The position numbers were made by a program, and so were the translations under genes. Of a DNA stretch of 64,000 nt, positions 36,310-48,520 are shown piece after piece (position 1 is the stretch's first letter; each line of letters starts with the position of its first letter). Source of the DNA: Sphagnum magellanicum (Eukaryota > Streptophyta > Sphagnopsida > Sphagnales > Sphagnaceae); assembly GCA_021904315.1 (NCBI GenBank), contig CM038915.1:5704001-5768000 (forward strand), given 5' to 3'. Below the pieces are notes generated by a model. It had not been told where the DNA came from, made no database searches, and saw only the letters and a list, made by a program, of their open reading frames with translations.

Positions 36310-39213
36310 TGCCAAATCTTTCCCTTCCAACCTTTCAAAAAATGGAACTTGCAATGTTGACCCCCATATTAGTTGAGAATGGATATCTATTCACAATCTC
36401 TTTTAGTTGTAGCTCCAAAAATACAATTGTAGGGTTTTACTACCTTTCAAATTAAGTCGCATACCTCATCGCAATCATCGCCATGCACTTGCACATCTTG
36501 CTCCTCCTCAACATTCGAAGTTTGAGTTTTTCTATTTCCAAAAATCCAAGAAGTTAAGCATTTATAATTGAAACAATTTGGTGAGAAAAGAATCACATTT
36601 CTTAACATTTATCAACATTGAAACAAGATTCACATGGACTTTTGGTACCCTCATTACGCCTCCTCTAGCCCTTTTCACCATTGCAAATGTTCTCTATCAC
36701 GCCTTTTTGTGCGTCCAATTATGCCCTCTACGTCTTCTTGTTTTCTCGGGAGCTTGTCTACTACTTAAAATAGCTCTCTAGATCTAGGAAATATTTTGAT
36801 TGAAACCTTTCCTTTGTTTTATAGTATCTATTGGAGGCTAGTTAAGGTTTTTTTACATGTGTCTTTGAATTTTTGCTATGGTTGTGAACTAATTTTGAAA
36901 CAAAAAAATTCTCTATGTTATCTAAAATTGTTCTTTGATATTCATATTGTCAATTTCAAGAATTTTTTTATTTTAGTCGTAACTTCAACATTTAATGCTT
37001 AACTTTCTATTGATGATAACTAACTTGTTAGTACTTTTTTTAGGACTTCCCTAATAATGAACTAATTGCTAATACCCTTTCTAATAATACCATGATAACT
37101 CCCTTCCATTTAATGAATATCTTAGACTATCCATTGCTACAATTAAACTATTGTCAAATTTTGTGTCTATTTGTGACCCAGGTGTGACATTTTGTTCTTT
37201 CGTTATTATTCCATTTCTTTCTCTAAATATGTTGAACTAAATATCATCATATTTTTTTCTTGCTCTAGCACCTTATCTTTTAGGTTTAGGTTTTGTTAAG
37301 GGTGTTTTCTTTTCCTTTTAATTTTACATGCTCTTTTTTATTTTCTAATTTTGGTTTATCAAAATTATCAATAGGTATGGTCTTTTCCTCCAAATCTAAA
37401 ATATCAAAATACAAGAAGCATTGAAGTCTTTTGTTTATTCATCAAGAACAAACTATTCTACATCTTGCATTCCAAAGAACAAAAAGGAAAATATTCAAAA
37501 AAAAAATCAAAGTAAATTGGTTCAATATTAAAAAACTCTCCAAGAGTTACCACAAAAAATAAAAATCCCCTAATCTAGCTTTAAGTCCTCCTATTTATAC
37601 TAACTAATGGTGTTGTTTCAGCTTTAATAGTCATTAGCTAGTATAAACTACAAAATTAAAATAACATAATTACTGGCCAAAAGTTTAAATCAACATGTTC
37701 CGTTAACAACTAGTTATTGTAACAAACCAATTACTAGTTCATTTAACAACTTGGTTAACTTAAGACTTGTTATCCAAAAAGTAAAATGGTCTTATGGTTA
37801 TACTGCCTCACTAGTTACTAGTTGGTTTTAACTAGTCACTATATACATTTTGAAAATTTGGGTTAATAGGTTCAGGGTTTTTCAACTACATTCACTTGGC
37901 CATTTGCATTTAATGACACTCTGATATTGATTAGGATCCCAATTGATTCTAAGTAGTGGCCTTTTTGTTAACTATTCTATTGGATCCCTTTCCTTTATTA
38001 TGTCAAAAAAATATTACGCCTTGTCCTATTCCATTTCTTTATTGTTAGTTCTTGGTTGTAATTAAAATCGTTTCTAAATTCACAAATTTTTTATTAATAA
38101 TATCTATTCCTTTCACGTTCATATAATCTATCTTTGATACAATTAAAGTTTGTTCTACTTCAAAAGTCAGGGCCAAATTTACTTGTGGGCAAGTTTGGGC
38201 ATTCACCCTAATTTATTAACAACTACTAAAACATTGATGTTAGGACATTAATACATGTTGGAACATTGGCAACAGTGGTTGCAAATTGGTCTCCCAAATT
38301 AGATTTTATCATTCTTTTAAGGTATCCTTAAACACAACACCTTGATATTATTGGCTATTCGTATCAAGATGAGAAAATGAAGAGCATTTATTAAGAGTTG
38401 TTAGTTGCATAGTTGTAGGTTTTAATTTTATTACATCATCTCTGTGTTCTTTCCAATAGATCCTCAATGGTTTCTCTATAGATCAAATCTCTTGGATCAT
38501 ATAGTTGGTTAAAAAATATCTAGGTGTGGCGGATGATAGAATCCGGGGGTATTTAAAAATCTTCATCGCCATTCATTACTTTTCCACTACGATCTTGTTC
38601 ACATCCAATATTTGTTTTTCTTGTCAACCTTGCCATCAATATGGTCTTCCTATAGATTTCATTTCCTTTTGTTTATTTTTGCATCATCAAGCCCATTTTT
38701 TCTTTTCATTAGTATCACTTGTTTCACTTTTGGCAAGCTTAGGTATACTTGTCTTCCTCGATGCATCTTTATTTTCTTGTTTCTTCCTTGTTTAAGTCGT
38801 GGCGGCCTTTCTAAATGTTTTGCTGCTACATTGGCCCAATTTTGGGTCCTTCCTTCTTTTTTGTTTTGTGCAATTTGCTATTATATTGTTACTTTAACTG
38901 GTCTTGTGGTTTTCCCCAAAGTCAAAACCAACAATAGAAACACATATTGGGCCTTGGCACCCCCCTTTTGTGTTCAAGGTTTAAGGTTTGGGCCTTGGCC
39001 ATGACAGAAAGAAAACCAAGAGAAAAAGCACAATAACTAGTCAACTTAGAACCAAAAGACTTCAACAATAACAAAATAAAAATTGACAACAAATTACACA
39101 ACCTTGAAACCACTAATCAATATTAACCTTTCTAAACTTTCTATAATTACTTTCTTATTATATAATGCAACATGGGTTCACAAACCTATTCCAAAAGATT
39201 TTTGCAGGGCACC
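36310..39213. other. Unassigned stretch
   Basis: No gene is supported. The plus strand from 38505 to 39004 has two overlapping hydrophobic frames dominated by C/T-rich DNA. The segment 37560-37880 is rich in ACTAGTTA motifs and may be a degraded repeat. Confidence 0.35.
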
Positions 39214-40128
39214 ACTTTTGTCGCAACCCTAGCCTTGGGCTCTTGACCAAGGCAAGAGCTGGCAAGAGTGCAGGACAAGAGGGAGGCCAAGAGACACATT
39301 TTATACTCCTGGGAGTGCAGGAGAGTGCGAAAGAATGAACCCTCACACTCCCAAGGCAACTCCCACTTGGGGAGTTAGAATCCCGATGGACTCCCAAATC
39401 TTTAGGGAGTAATTGCAGGGGCCAAAACCCATTGGATTCAAGAGTTCTTTATATCATTGGATATTTATTGAAACGTAGATGTCTAAAATGGGCTTGCATG
39501 ACCCATTTGGACATCTGAAACACAAGTTATGGCCAAAAGAAAGGCCGGGAGTCAAATTGGTAGTTTGACTTCCGACCATTAAAAGTTAAGAATCAACCCG
39601 ATCTCCTTGCGTGCAAGTGGCGTGCAACATACCATTGGAAAGCTCTCGACGAGGGCTACATCTTTAGACCTCATCTTAATCGGAGGTTTTCACACAAAAT
39701 TATGGGGCCCCAAAGTCGTGGGAGTCCCAATTTTGGGAATTTTAGGACTCCCAATTTGGGAATCTCGAGACAAAATGCCATTTGGATGTGGGCCTCATGG
39801 AGAGGCACAAAGTATAATATAAGGGGGAAGGTGGTGGCTTCCCCCAAGTCCGGTTCGTGGTGAATCTTGTGAGTCTGAGTTTGCCCGTGGCTCGTCCTAG
39901 CATCAAAAGTGTTCCAACTATGCACTAACCAACTCGTTGTTTGGTTTTGTGCAGGTTTGTGTGAGTGATTAAGTGCTTGTCATTCTTCCTAGTCCCATCC
40001 CGGAGCTCTAGCACACCCCTCTACCCCCAAAGTGCTACAAGCCATGGAATGTGCTTCAACTCCTTGTTCTTCTGTTGTTTTCATTTCAGACTCACATTTG
40101 AGTTTATTAAGGAGCTTGGGCGCACTTC
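39214..40128 (+). mobile_element. Solo LTR, copy B (about 905 bp)
   Basis: It starts TGTCGCAACCCTAGCC at 39219 and follows copy A (reverse complement) throughout, including GACATCTGAAACACAAGTTATGG-like sequence and the hairpin GGGGGAAG-GTGGTGG-CTTCCCCC at 39823-39845 behind an ATATAA box. The right end is eroded (CTTGGGCGC then ACTTC near 40123). ACTTT precedes the left end, so the target duplication is likely ACTTT/ACTTC with one change. Many CpG sites of copy A are TpG or CpA here. Confidence 0.85.
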
Positions 40129-41900
40129 AATTTCTTCATGCTTCTTTATACAAAACTAGCTCCTAAGCTTGAATTTGTTACACAAAGGCAAAATTGTCTT
40201 CAATACATGACTAGAAACTTTCTTAAAACCACTAGAAACTTTGAATTAACCCTTTTCAACAAAGTCCAAAACCTAGTCATTTCAATTGCATGCTTCCTAT
40301 TTCTCCAATGTAATTTTGACACCCAAACAATGACTGACATATGGCTAGGTCACATCAAGAACATGTCTATGAGATTGTGGATAAATCACCATAACATCAC
40401 CATAGGTGATGATTTTTGTACCATCTTCACTTTGAAACACGAGTTGAATGTAACACGAGTTTTCCATACTGTACCACCTATTAGAGTTGCCAATGGAAAA
40501 AACATGAATGTCAAAATGTTGTCCCAACTATTCCAAGCACATTGTTTTACAACAACATAAACTACACATCTATTTATCAAGATACAGTTGTGTAAGCATT
40601 CAATGACAAATGTACCTTTAATTCTTGAAAAATGGATTCATGCATTACATTAGCATATTCCAAAACCATATTTCCATAAAGAAGCACACACTTCCTATTC
40701 ACTAGCCACACATGTTTTGATTCAATGTTTGGTCCCTAAAGCTTATGAATCTACCATGATGTGTTCCAAAGATTTTGATAGAACTAAAAACATGCTACCA
40801 TTTAAGAACTTTGACACCATTGTGAATCTACTCATACCCACTAATCCCGTAGCCTCCCTCAAGTGACCCATTCTATGACACAATTGAATTGTCCTAGGGG
40901 GATCTAGCTCTATTAATGAAAACACTCCCAACATTTATTAAGCTGCATATTTGTTTGGTTGTAGAAATGGATGAATAAAAGAAATAAGTGAACACATTCT
41001 TGGGGAAGGTCCAAGTACAAAAGTTTGTCTTATAGTCCATTATCATATTTGATCTCCAAAAGCCAAAGTAGAACATTTGTACTTGACTCTATTCATCATA
41101 CCCATATATGAAATCACATTTGTCGAACTCGAGGAATAATTCTATCATAACAAGCTTTTGATCAAGAATTTCAGAAGGGAAGAAAACCATTACATTTCAA
41201 GGAGCACTAGTAGACTATAGAACCCAATACCTTGTGCTCTTTGATTCTTTCAAATGAAAAGACATTTAAGGAAGCCAAGAAAGGTGATAATTACAAACCA
41301 CGTACACCCTAGAGGAAAGAGATCAATCAAATAGACATGGAAACTTGGCATGGTGACCAACACCATATGTGTTATAACTACTCAAGCACTAATGCTTCAA
41401 TGTTCCTAGATCAAAAAATCATGCACAAAATTCATCCAAAATGAAATGTCATCATACTACATTAATCATCACCAAAATCATTATATAAATGCCTCCTTTT
41501 CCAAGACACACAAGTCTCCTCTATGAAGCTTGCAAAACCTCCCAATGGAAACTATAACTAGGGGATGTGTCTAACACATAGGAATTGTCTTAAATGGGGT
41601 TAGTTTCTTTGTTCTTAGATGTAGTGCATGATAACATGATTGCATTTTGAAGCAATGTTGCTAAAATTGGGTTCCAAAATGTATCATTTGTTGCATTTCC
41701 TGACATGTCCCTGATCCTTGAGCTTGGAACATGCAAAAGTTGATGATTGCTGAACTTAAGCCCTTGCAATAATTAGTTCTAAAGTAGAGGTTGAGCAAGC
41801 ATTTGTTGGGCTAGTCTAGTCAATTGCAACCCACTTGCCACTTGGTGAAAGTCTATTGTAAGCATTCATTATCACAATTTTTGCATATGGTACAAATAGA
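40129..41900. other. Unassigned stretch with a 140-codon open frame
   Basis: A plus-strand frame at 40138-40560 contains NITIGDDFCTIFTLKHELNV and TVPPIRVANGKNMNVK. Weaker protein-like sequence with stops continues to about 41400 (for example KNMLPFKNFDTIVNLLIPTN). It directly follows solo LTR B, but nothing shows it belongs to that family. I do not recognise it. It may be a decayed transposon or gene fragment. Confidence 0.3.
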
Positions 41901-41902
41901 TT

Positions 41903-42061
41903 ATCCATTACTACAAATGTCGGTGTAGTTCACTAGTCATTATTCACTAGACCAATGAATTCATTACTTTCCAACTAGTCCTCATTTATTAAAACCAGTG
42001 AATTCATTCAAAATCTAGTGAAATCACTTGACATATAAGGACACTTTTTGTTATAATGATC
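41903..42061. mobile_element. CACTA MITE, copy 1 (153 bp)
   Basis: The element spans 41906-42058, starting CATTACTACAAATG and ending GTTATAATG. It is flanked by the perfect 3 bp duplication ATC (41903-41905 and 42059-42061). It aligns over its full length with the copy at 58728-58879. The interior carries several ATTCACTAG-like direct and inverted motifs. Confidence 0.85.
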
Positions 42062-42139
42062 CTTAATCAAATAAAGAAAAGAATTACAAGTTCAAACTAC
42101 CAAAATTTAAAATCAAACATTTTCATAAACTTAGGATAA

Positions 42140-42659
42140 CCTTTCCTTTAGACTCACCTGAATTGTTTGAGCTTGACATCGTTGAAATGATTGTTACTAA
42201 AATTATTTTCATTGCTTTAGTTTGATTATATTTCATACTCTATGATCTAATTCAAATACAAAAAGAACTTATACAAACAAAATGTACTCATTGTCTGTCC
42301 ATTTGTCACACAAATAACATGGCAATTAAAGACCACACACATGATCAAACAATTACAAACAACAAAATGAAGATCTATTGTGTTACTTTGATCCAGAATA
42401 GGAAGATGAAGGAATTTTCCATTGTGCATGGTTTGCAATGCATCAACTAATGTGTTGCCCAACCCCATGCACTATGGATTAGATGTCATCACATGTACCC
42501 ATTCTCATATTCCGCAAACCAAACTTTGTCAACATGTTCACTCCCACATCCATTCATTAGGTTTGCATAAATTGAGATAAAAACATACCTTGTAGGTGCA
42601 TTAATTGTTATTGGAGGGAGACCTTGAACTACAACACTCACTAGCACATCCCTTGAGTT
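42140..42659 (-). pseudogene. CBS-domain (CBSCBSPB-like) gene fragment with intron-like gaps
   Basis: Exon-like block 1 (42659-42589) reads VNSRDVLVSVVVQGLPP, matching the TSKDILMRVV..NLPP segment of plant tandem-CBS proteins. It ends ACAAG before GTATGTTTTT, a good splice donor. Block 2 (42503-42387) follows an ATGAG acceptor and reads VMTSNP, a TAG stop, then TLVDALQTMHNGKFLHLPIL, the start of the next CBS repeat. It ends at GATCAAA before GTAAC. A third possible block (42196-42158) lies between TTTTAG and GTGAGT. The reading phase does not join cleanly between blocks 1 and 2. CBS pairs bind adenosyl ligands and, in this plant family, are followed by a PB1 domain, which is not found here. 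Introns imply a DNA-level copy, not a retrocopy. The fragment is cut at 42660 by a CACTA-like terminus. Confidence 0.6.
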
Positions 42660-43020
42660 CACTACACCAAAATGCATCCTAATTCACTTTGGGTTTCACT
42701 AGATTTTGAGTGAATTTAGACATTTTTACCATGGTGAAATTGGTTAACCCCTTAATGAATGGGAATTAGTTAATACGGACAATGAATTGCTCCATTAATT
42801 TTTAGTGAAATACAAATTTACCAAGCCATTTCACTTGCTAGTTAATTAATTAGGCAACATGGAAATCAATTAAATTTAAATTATTTAATATTTAATATTA
42901 TTGATAATTTCATGATTTTTAACCTATGAATTATTGACATGTGTCATTATCTATGCTAGGTTTAAAACCTAGCTTAGGTACATAGGTTAGGTAATCAACT
43001 TAAGTAAGAACCTACTCTAA
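42660..43020 (+). mobile_element. Left end of a further CACTA-like element
   Basis: It starts CACTACACCAAAATGC, close to the CACTACTACAAAATG end of the two MITEs, followed by AATTCACT and TTTCACTAG motifs like those inside the MITEs. It abuts the CBS fragment exactly. AGGTA/ACCTA motifs appear at 42955-43020, as in elements 1-3. The right end was not found, so extent and orientation are open. Confidence 0.45.
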
Positions 43021-43439
43021 GGAACTACATAGGAAAATATTTAGTCAATTTATCACTGTTGACCACAAACACACCATTTGTGAGGTTTGATACCTTGACC
43101 TTTAGGATGGAAGCAAACACCCTTATCATCAAACCATCACACTTGTTGTGATAATGTATTACATTGCATTTTATTTATGAAATACTTCATTTTAAACATT
43201 ATAAAAACATAAAATTTGAAAATTCAAATCTTATTGAAATTTTGTCCAAATGAAATGATTAAAGTTTAATTTAAATTATTGTTCAATAATGTACATAATT
43301 ACATTTATTTCCTTTTGAAAGTGAAAAGTCATTTGAACAAATTTTTTTTGAATATTATCATTCAATGACATTTTAATGACCAGTCTTTTGAAAAAGGAAA
43401 TGTTTAATAAATGATAAATTTTTTGTTAATATAATAACA

Positions 43440-44560
43440 TTACATATGTTAGGCTATTTTAAGTTATTTTTGGCTATTGTAGACTATTTCATTTAAGGTT
43501 ATTTGTAGTTATTTGCAATTATTTTTTATTATTGTAAATTATTTCATCTTAAGCTATTTTCGACTATTATTGGCTATTATGGTTATATTACCATAGGTTA
43601 CTTGTGGCTAATTTATTGGTGGCTATTATTAGTTATTCTATTGTTGGCTATTGGTTTGGTTGCTATTAGTTGTTATTCTATTAATGGCTATTGGTTTGGT
43701 GGTTGTTGTTGGTTATTGGTGGTTATTCTATTAATTGTTATTCTATTGGTGGTTATTTTATTAATGGTTATTAATGGTTATTATATTAGTGACTATTGGT
43801 GGTTATTTTAAACTAAATTACCATAGGCTATTAATGGCTATTGGTGGAGCTATTTTATTAATGGATATTGGTGGATATTAATGGTTATTTTAGGTTAAAT
43901 TATCATAGGCTATTGATGGTTATTAGTTGCTATTATATTAATGGCTATTGGTGGTTATTTTATTATTGGCTATTATCGACTATTGTTGGCTATTGTATTA
44001 TAAGCCATTAGTGGTTAAGTTATTGGTGGCTATTAATTGTTATTTTATTAATGGCTATTGGTGGATAATCTATTATAAACTATTATTGGATATTTTAAGT
44101 AATATTATCATAGGCTATTATTGTTATTTTAGGCTATTTTACCTTAGGTCATTATATTTTATTTCAGATTATTTTAAATTGTTATACGTAGGATAAAATA
44201 ACTTATAATAACATAAAGTAGAATGCCCTTGAATAACTTAAAGTATAACTTGAACTAACATATATTAACTTAAAATAAAATAACATAGGCATAACTTAAT
44301 GTTAGTTGAATAATTTAATTTAAAATAACTTAAAATAAAAAGCCTATAATAAGTTAGCTAGGATACCTTAATGTAGAATAATGTATAATAGTTTAGGGTA
44401 TAATAATTTATAATAATTTATATAATAACTTAGGGTATAAGTTATAATAACTAAGGTAGCTTAAAATAATATAGGGTATATCATAAAGTAGCATAAGGTA
44501 TTTAAAATAACAACATAAAAATAAACATATTTAGCACAGTAAATTATAATAGTGAATTAT
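43440..44560. repeat. Degenerate GGCTATT/GGTTATT minisatellite with complementary arm
   Basis: From 43440 to about 44170 the plus strand is built of short variants of TTATTGGTGGCTATTAATGG. From about 44170 to 44560 the motif switches to AACTTAAAATAAC and TAACTTA, the complement of the TTAAGTTATTTT motifs at the left start. The whole could fold as a long imperfect inverted repeat. Open frames rich in W, L, I and Y here reflect the repeat. Confidence 0.7.
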
Positions 44561-44651
44561 GTTAATTAATAATGAAACACGATGTATTATGTGAGAATGC
44601 CCAAAGGCTTGTTATGATCAATGGAATTAATAATAATTGAATTCAATTGTT

Positions 44652-45423
44652 CTTCAAAGTTAAAACACGTAACTAGGAACAAAAAAAGGTGTCGAATGTC
44701 AGACATAGTTAATCAAAATCAAACATTTATTATTTTATTATTATTTAAAACCATAGTAATCACAACAAGTTAGTCATTTTTCCCTTATATGAATGTCAAA
44801 AAAACTTAGAGTAAAAATTCATTTGATCCAATTTTAAGTTTTGGTTTCAATTTAAGACATTTGAAAATGTACACCTATTGTGTCAAATGAAGTCAATTTT
44901 GCAAAGGACTATCAAAAGGATTCATATAATATAAATGATAAAAACATATTAGCCACATTAAAAAAACACTCATACTTTTTAAAATGTGGAATTCTAAAAC
45001 TTTAAAGATTCAAAGAATGTTTCAAAATTATTTCAAAATTTTAGAGCTTCAAAAGTCGTTTACCACATATAAATGTGTTATAATGTATATGATGTATTCA
45101 GAAAAGTTATAGCTTAGAGTATGATAAAACTAAAAAATGTGAAAATTTAATTTTTGATGATGACTTAAAATTTTGATCATTTTTCAAAATGAAACATTCA
45201 ATTTATAAGGAATTTGCACATTTTTAAAAATTCATATTTATTCAATAATGATTAACAAAAAAACTTGATTCATTGGGGAAAATTTAAATATTTTTTAGAA
45301 CAAGTTACAAAAAATTTCATTCAAAATTTCATTTGCATGTAAAATTGTTTTTGGGAAAAAAAACTTGTAATCCTTTTCCAAAGTAATCACTCTGGCTCCT
45401 AGTTATAAGTTTTGACCCTTCAA
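44652..45423 (+). mobile_element. Inverted-repeat DNA element, copy 2 (about 760 bp)
   Basis: The element, about 44658-45417, matches 8287-9064 in reverse complement. Its ends are AGTTAAAACACGTAACTAGG and, in reverse complement, GGTCAAAACTTATAACTAGG. CTTCAA lies on both sides (44652-44657 and 45418-45423), a possible target duplication. Homology with copy 1 stops at these points. No coding capacity. Confidence 0.65.
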
Positions 45424-46689
45424 GTTTATATTATGTGGTAGTTGTGATAACATTAAATGGCATTTAATTATTGCATCTTTGCATCCCACCACAATTATCA
45501 CTCTTTCAATACAATTTTTGCCACTATTCCACTAATAAAAACATGCCAAGATGTTCATCCTCCACGTAAAGAAATTGGTTTGTTAGTAGAAAAACAACTA
45601 ATCCCTAATCATTTGTGCCTTGGGTCTATGAATAGACAAGGCACTCAAGAAGAAAAAGACTAGAGGGAACTCACTGTGTGTCTTTTGTTATCAAAAACCC
45701 TAAAATTAGTCCAAAACATTCAAGCTCCCAATAGGTATCAAAACAATTTGATTTTTCTATAACAAATGTAATCAACACAAATGGATTAGCCCAGAAAGGC
45801 AAATCCAATCTAAAAGTGACAAAAGATTAATTGCATGAAAAAATCTTAAATTAAAGAAAAAGATGACCCATAATTTACCTACACCATTTAGACCTAATTA
45901 CTTAACACCACCTTAAACAACATCAATCTGCTGCTACAACATGTGATCAAAGAGAAGATGTACAATTGGAAAATGTTCTCAAATGTACATCTTTGACCAT
46001 GGTCAAATTATATTGATCAAGTTCAAAAAATCAAAGTTTGAAACTGTGTCAATGTAGTTCTACTACATGTTCCAAAAATGAGCTAAGGACCATGTTGTTT
46101 CTACCCTAGTACAAGTTTTGTTAGCTTCTACACACATTTTAGGATGCAAATCTATAGATGCCAAAATCAATTAGTCATCATTTTAGCTACCTCACCATTT
46201 CACTCAATCAATCCAATTCTTCCACTTCTTCATGGTAGTAGTGATTCTTCCTCTTCACATGTTTTTCATGGTTGATTACATACTTGAGTATGTCATCCAG
46301 TTTCCACCAAATATGAATGTCCTCATCCACAAAAAACAGACTAGCAAACTTTGGTTCTTTAGTTGTTAAGAACTTTCGCATTGCCTTTGTTATTTTAGCA
46401 TCATGGCAAATGTTCTTGCATTGTAGAAACTTCTACATAGTAGGGTTGTCACTAGACAACCACCACCACACATCCCGATAGTTGTTCAGTTTTGCATGCA
46501 CGTGCTGGTAGTTTTACTTTACAAATGCCTTTCCCCACTCAACAATAAGGATGTCCCTTGGCTTTGGTCAAAAGATTCAATTGTATGTGATTTCCATAGG
46601 TTGTGTGGGGGCAACGACCACAAGGGCAACTTGACTTGTAGAATGTACATCCCCACCCACTAATGATGAAGTTGAGACATGCACATTGG
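45424..46689 (-). pseudogene. Decayed coding region, unknown protein (downstream part)
   Basis: The minus strand between about 46690 and 46150 reads, with a few in-frame stops, STSQVALVVVAPTQPMEITY, HVHAKLNNYRDVWWWLSSDN, AMRKFLTTKEPKFASLFFVD and IWWKLDDILKYVINHEKHV. This is continuous with the region past solo LTR C, at 47521-48000. The protein is not recognised. Downstream of about 46150 nothing is seen. Confidence 0.35.
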
Positions 46690-47520
46690 CCTTATGTCGT
46701 AACCCTACTTTGAGAGAGTGTGAAGATGAAACTCACATTCCCGAAATGGGGACTTGCGAGTCCTTCGGGGTTCCCGAAACTTCAGAGTTTGATTGCAGAG
46801 GTCAAAACACCTTGCATTGGGGTGTTCTTTATATCATTGGAAAATTATCGAAGTGTCAATGTCAAAAATGGGCTTGCATGGGCCATTTGGACATCTACAG
46901 CACACGTTATGGCAAAAAGAAGGGCTAGGAGTCAAACATGCAGTTTGACTCTCGACCACTAAAAGTCGGGAATCGGCCGGACCTTGGTGCGTGCAGGTAA
47001 AATGTGATACACTATTGGAAAGCTTTTGAGGAGAACTACAAGTTTGCTTTAAACATCATCCCAATCGGAGGTTTGAGCAAGGAATTATGACCTTGCAAAA
47101 TCTCGAGAGTCTAAACCGAGACAGTTTTGGGACTCCTCCATGGGAGTCCCGGGACGAAAAGCCATTTGGATGTAGGTGCCACAGAGAGACACAAAGAATA
47201 CTATATGGGGGAAGGTGGTGGCTTCCCCCGAATTTGGGCCGTGGTGAGTCTTGTGAGTCCAGAGTCGCCCGTGGCTTGTCTTAGCACTAAAGGTGCTCCA
47301 GAAAGTGAACTAACCAACTTGCTGGTTGGTTTGATGCAAATTTGAGTAAATAATTAAAGCTTGTTACTCTTCCTAGTCCCATCTCGGAGCTTCAGCACGC
47401 CCTTCTACCCCTTCTAGTGCTGAGAGCTAGGAGCGTGCCTCGAGTTTTGCACAATTTTGCTATTTGAGTAACTTAGACCCATCTTGGGTCTAACTAGGAA
47501 CTTGGGAGCATGTCACCTTA
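46690..47520 (+). mobile_element. Solo LTR, copy C (821 bp)
   Basis: The LTR spans 46695-47515, beginning TGTCGTAACCCTAC and ending AGCATGTCA. It is flanked by the perfect 5 bp duplication CCTTA (46690-46694 and 47516-47520). It aligns with copies A and B but lacks roughly 100 bp near the 5' end. The hairpin GGGGGAAG-GTGGTGG-CTTCCCCC is intact at 47207-47229, behind CTATATG. It interrupts a decayed minus-strand coding region. Solo state again implies LTR-LTR recombination. Confidence 0.9.
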
Positions 47521-48000
47521 ATTGAGGGATTGATGGATTCATAATTTTTTCTACCTTTTGATGATGAAGGAGGTTGTGTCGCTAACATGGAAGGAGGTTG
47601 TGTTATAGCCATTGTTCCAAATGAAAGAGCCAAAACTACAACAAAATTAACATGTGTTGCTACCATGGAAGGAACTTGTGTTACTCTGAATGTTCATGTT
47701 GCAATTTCAACTACAAAGCTATGCACGAGCATTTGCAAATCTCTACCCACAACAATCGCAAAAGCTTTGTAAAGTCATGGTATTTATATGCATTTTGGGG
47801 GGCAACAAGAGTAGTTAACAGATATGGATTAGCAAAAGGCGATGCATGCTTAGGGAGGGCAAGTGGACTTGAATTGGGGCTGGTAACATTAAAAGATTGA
47901 ATGGGAGGAACAACTTGAACCCTTAACTGGCGTTTTGATCCCATCACTAGTTTTTTTTCATGGTGTGAGGTGCACATTGTTTCTTTTTCCTCAAACAAAA
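47521..48000 (-). pseudogene. Decayed coding region, unknown protein (upstream part)
   Basis: An open frame at 47998-47711 on the minus strand starts MFEEKETMCTSHHEKKLVMG and contains PPIQSFNVTSPNSSPLALPK. Weaker sequence continues to the LTR at 47520. Together with 46150-46690 it forms one broken region of about 1.0 kb. A proline/serine-rich N-terminal part ahead of a W-rich part might suit a transposon accessory protein, but this is a guess. Confidence 0.3.
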
Positions 48001-48520
48001 CAAGTTCAAGGACTTCAAAATCTCATTGTTATAGGCCACATTTCGTTCTTGTAGTTGTTCATACTCATTCTAAATATTTTGAGGTTTTGGTAAAGTATTT
48101 AGGTCCTTGGATCAAACCATTGATGTCACAAAAGTAGACTTTGGTTGTAAATTCGAGAATAAGTGCTTTGATTTTTCAATTTGTATGCAAATAGGTGCAC
48201 ATCAATATGCAAACATGTGCAATAGTGCAAAACAATGTGCAATGACAAAGAATAAAAAGTATAACAAGACATGTTGGCCACATTGTTCTCCTTTCTTTCT
48301 CCTCCTTTCTATCTTCTACAAAGACAATTTTGTCGCATTATGCACATAGAAATTACACTATAATAGTGATAAGGGGTCCATAAGTCTAACAATGCAAAAG
48401 TATAATTTTATTCTTGAAAGTAGCAAAAGCACAAAGTAGATTTTCACTAAAAGCTTTTATACATGATACAAAACCCTCAACAAAGAAAATATATTACAAA
48501 ACCAAAAAAAACACAATAAA
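48001..48520. other. Unassigned AT-rich stretch
   Basis: A short plus-strand frame (48107-48349) has Cys-rich but repetitive content (AATATGCAAACATGTGCAATAG-type motifs in the DNA). No gene is supported. Confidence 0.35.

Noticed and set aside
42489..42677. Minus-strand frame with a YVFISIYA stretch resembling a PPR protein
   Set aside because: That stretch starts exactly at a GTATGT donor and is better explained as an intron-like gap between two CBS-type blocks.
43060..43150. tRNA-like or SINE-like segment (GAGGTTTGATACC and following)
   Set aside because: No cloverleaf can be drawn, no A and B boxes with proper spacing were seen, and there is no poly-A tail or target duplication.
43602..44196. 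Hydrophobic W/L/I-rich frames that look like membrane proteins
   Set aside because: They are translations of the degenerate GGCTATT minisatellite.
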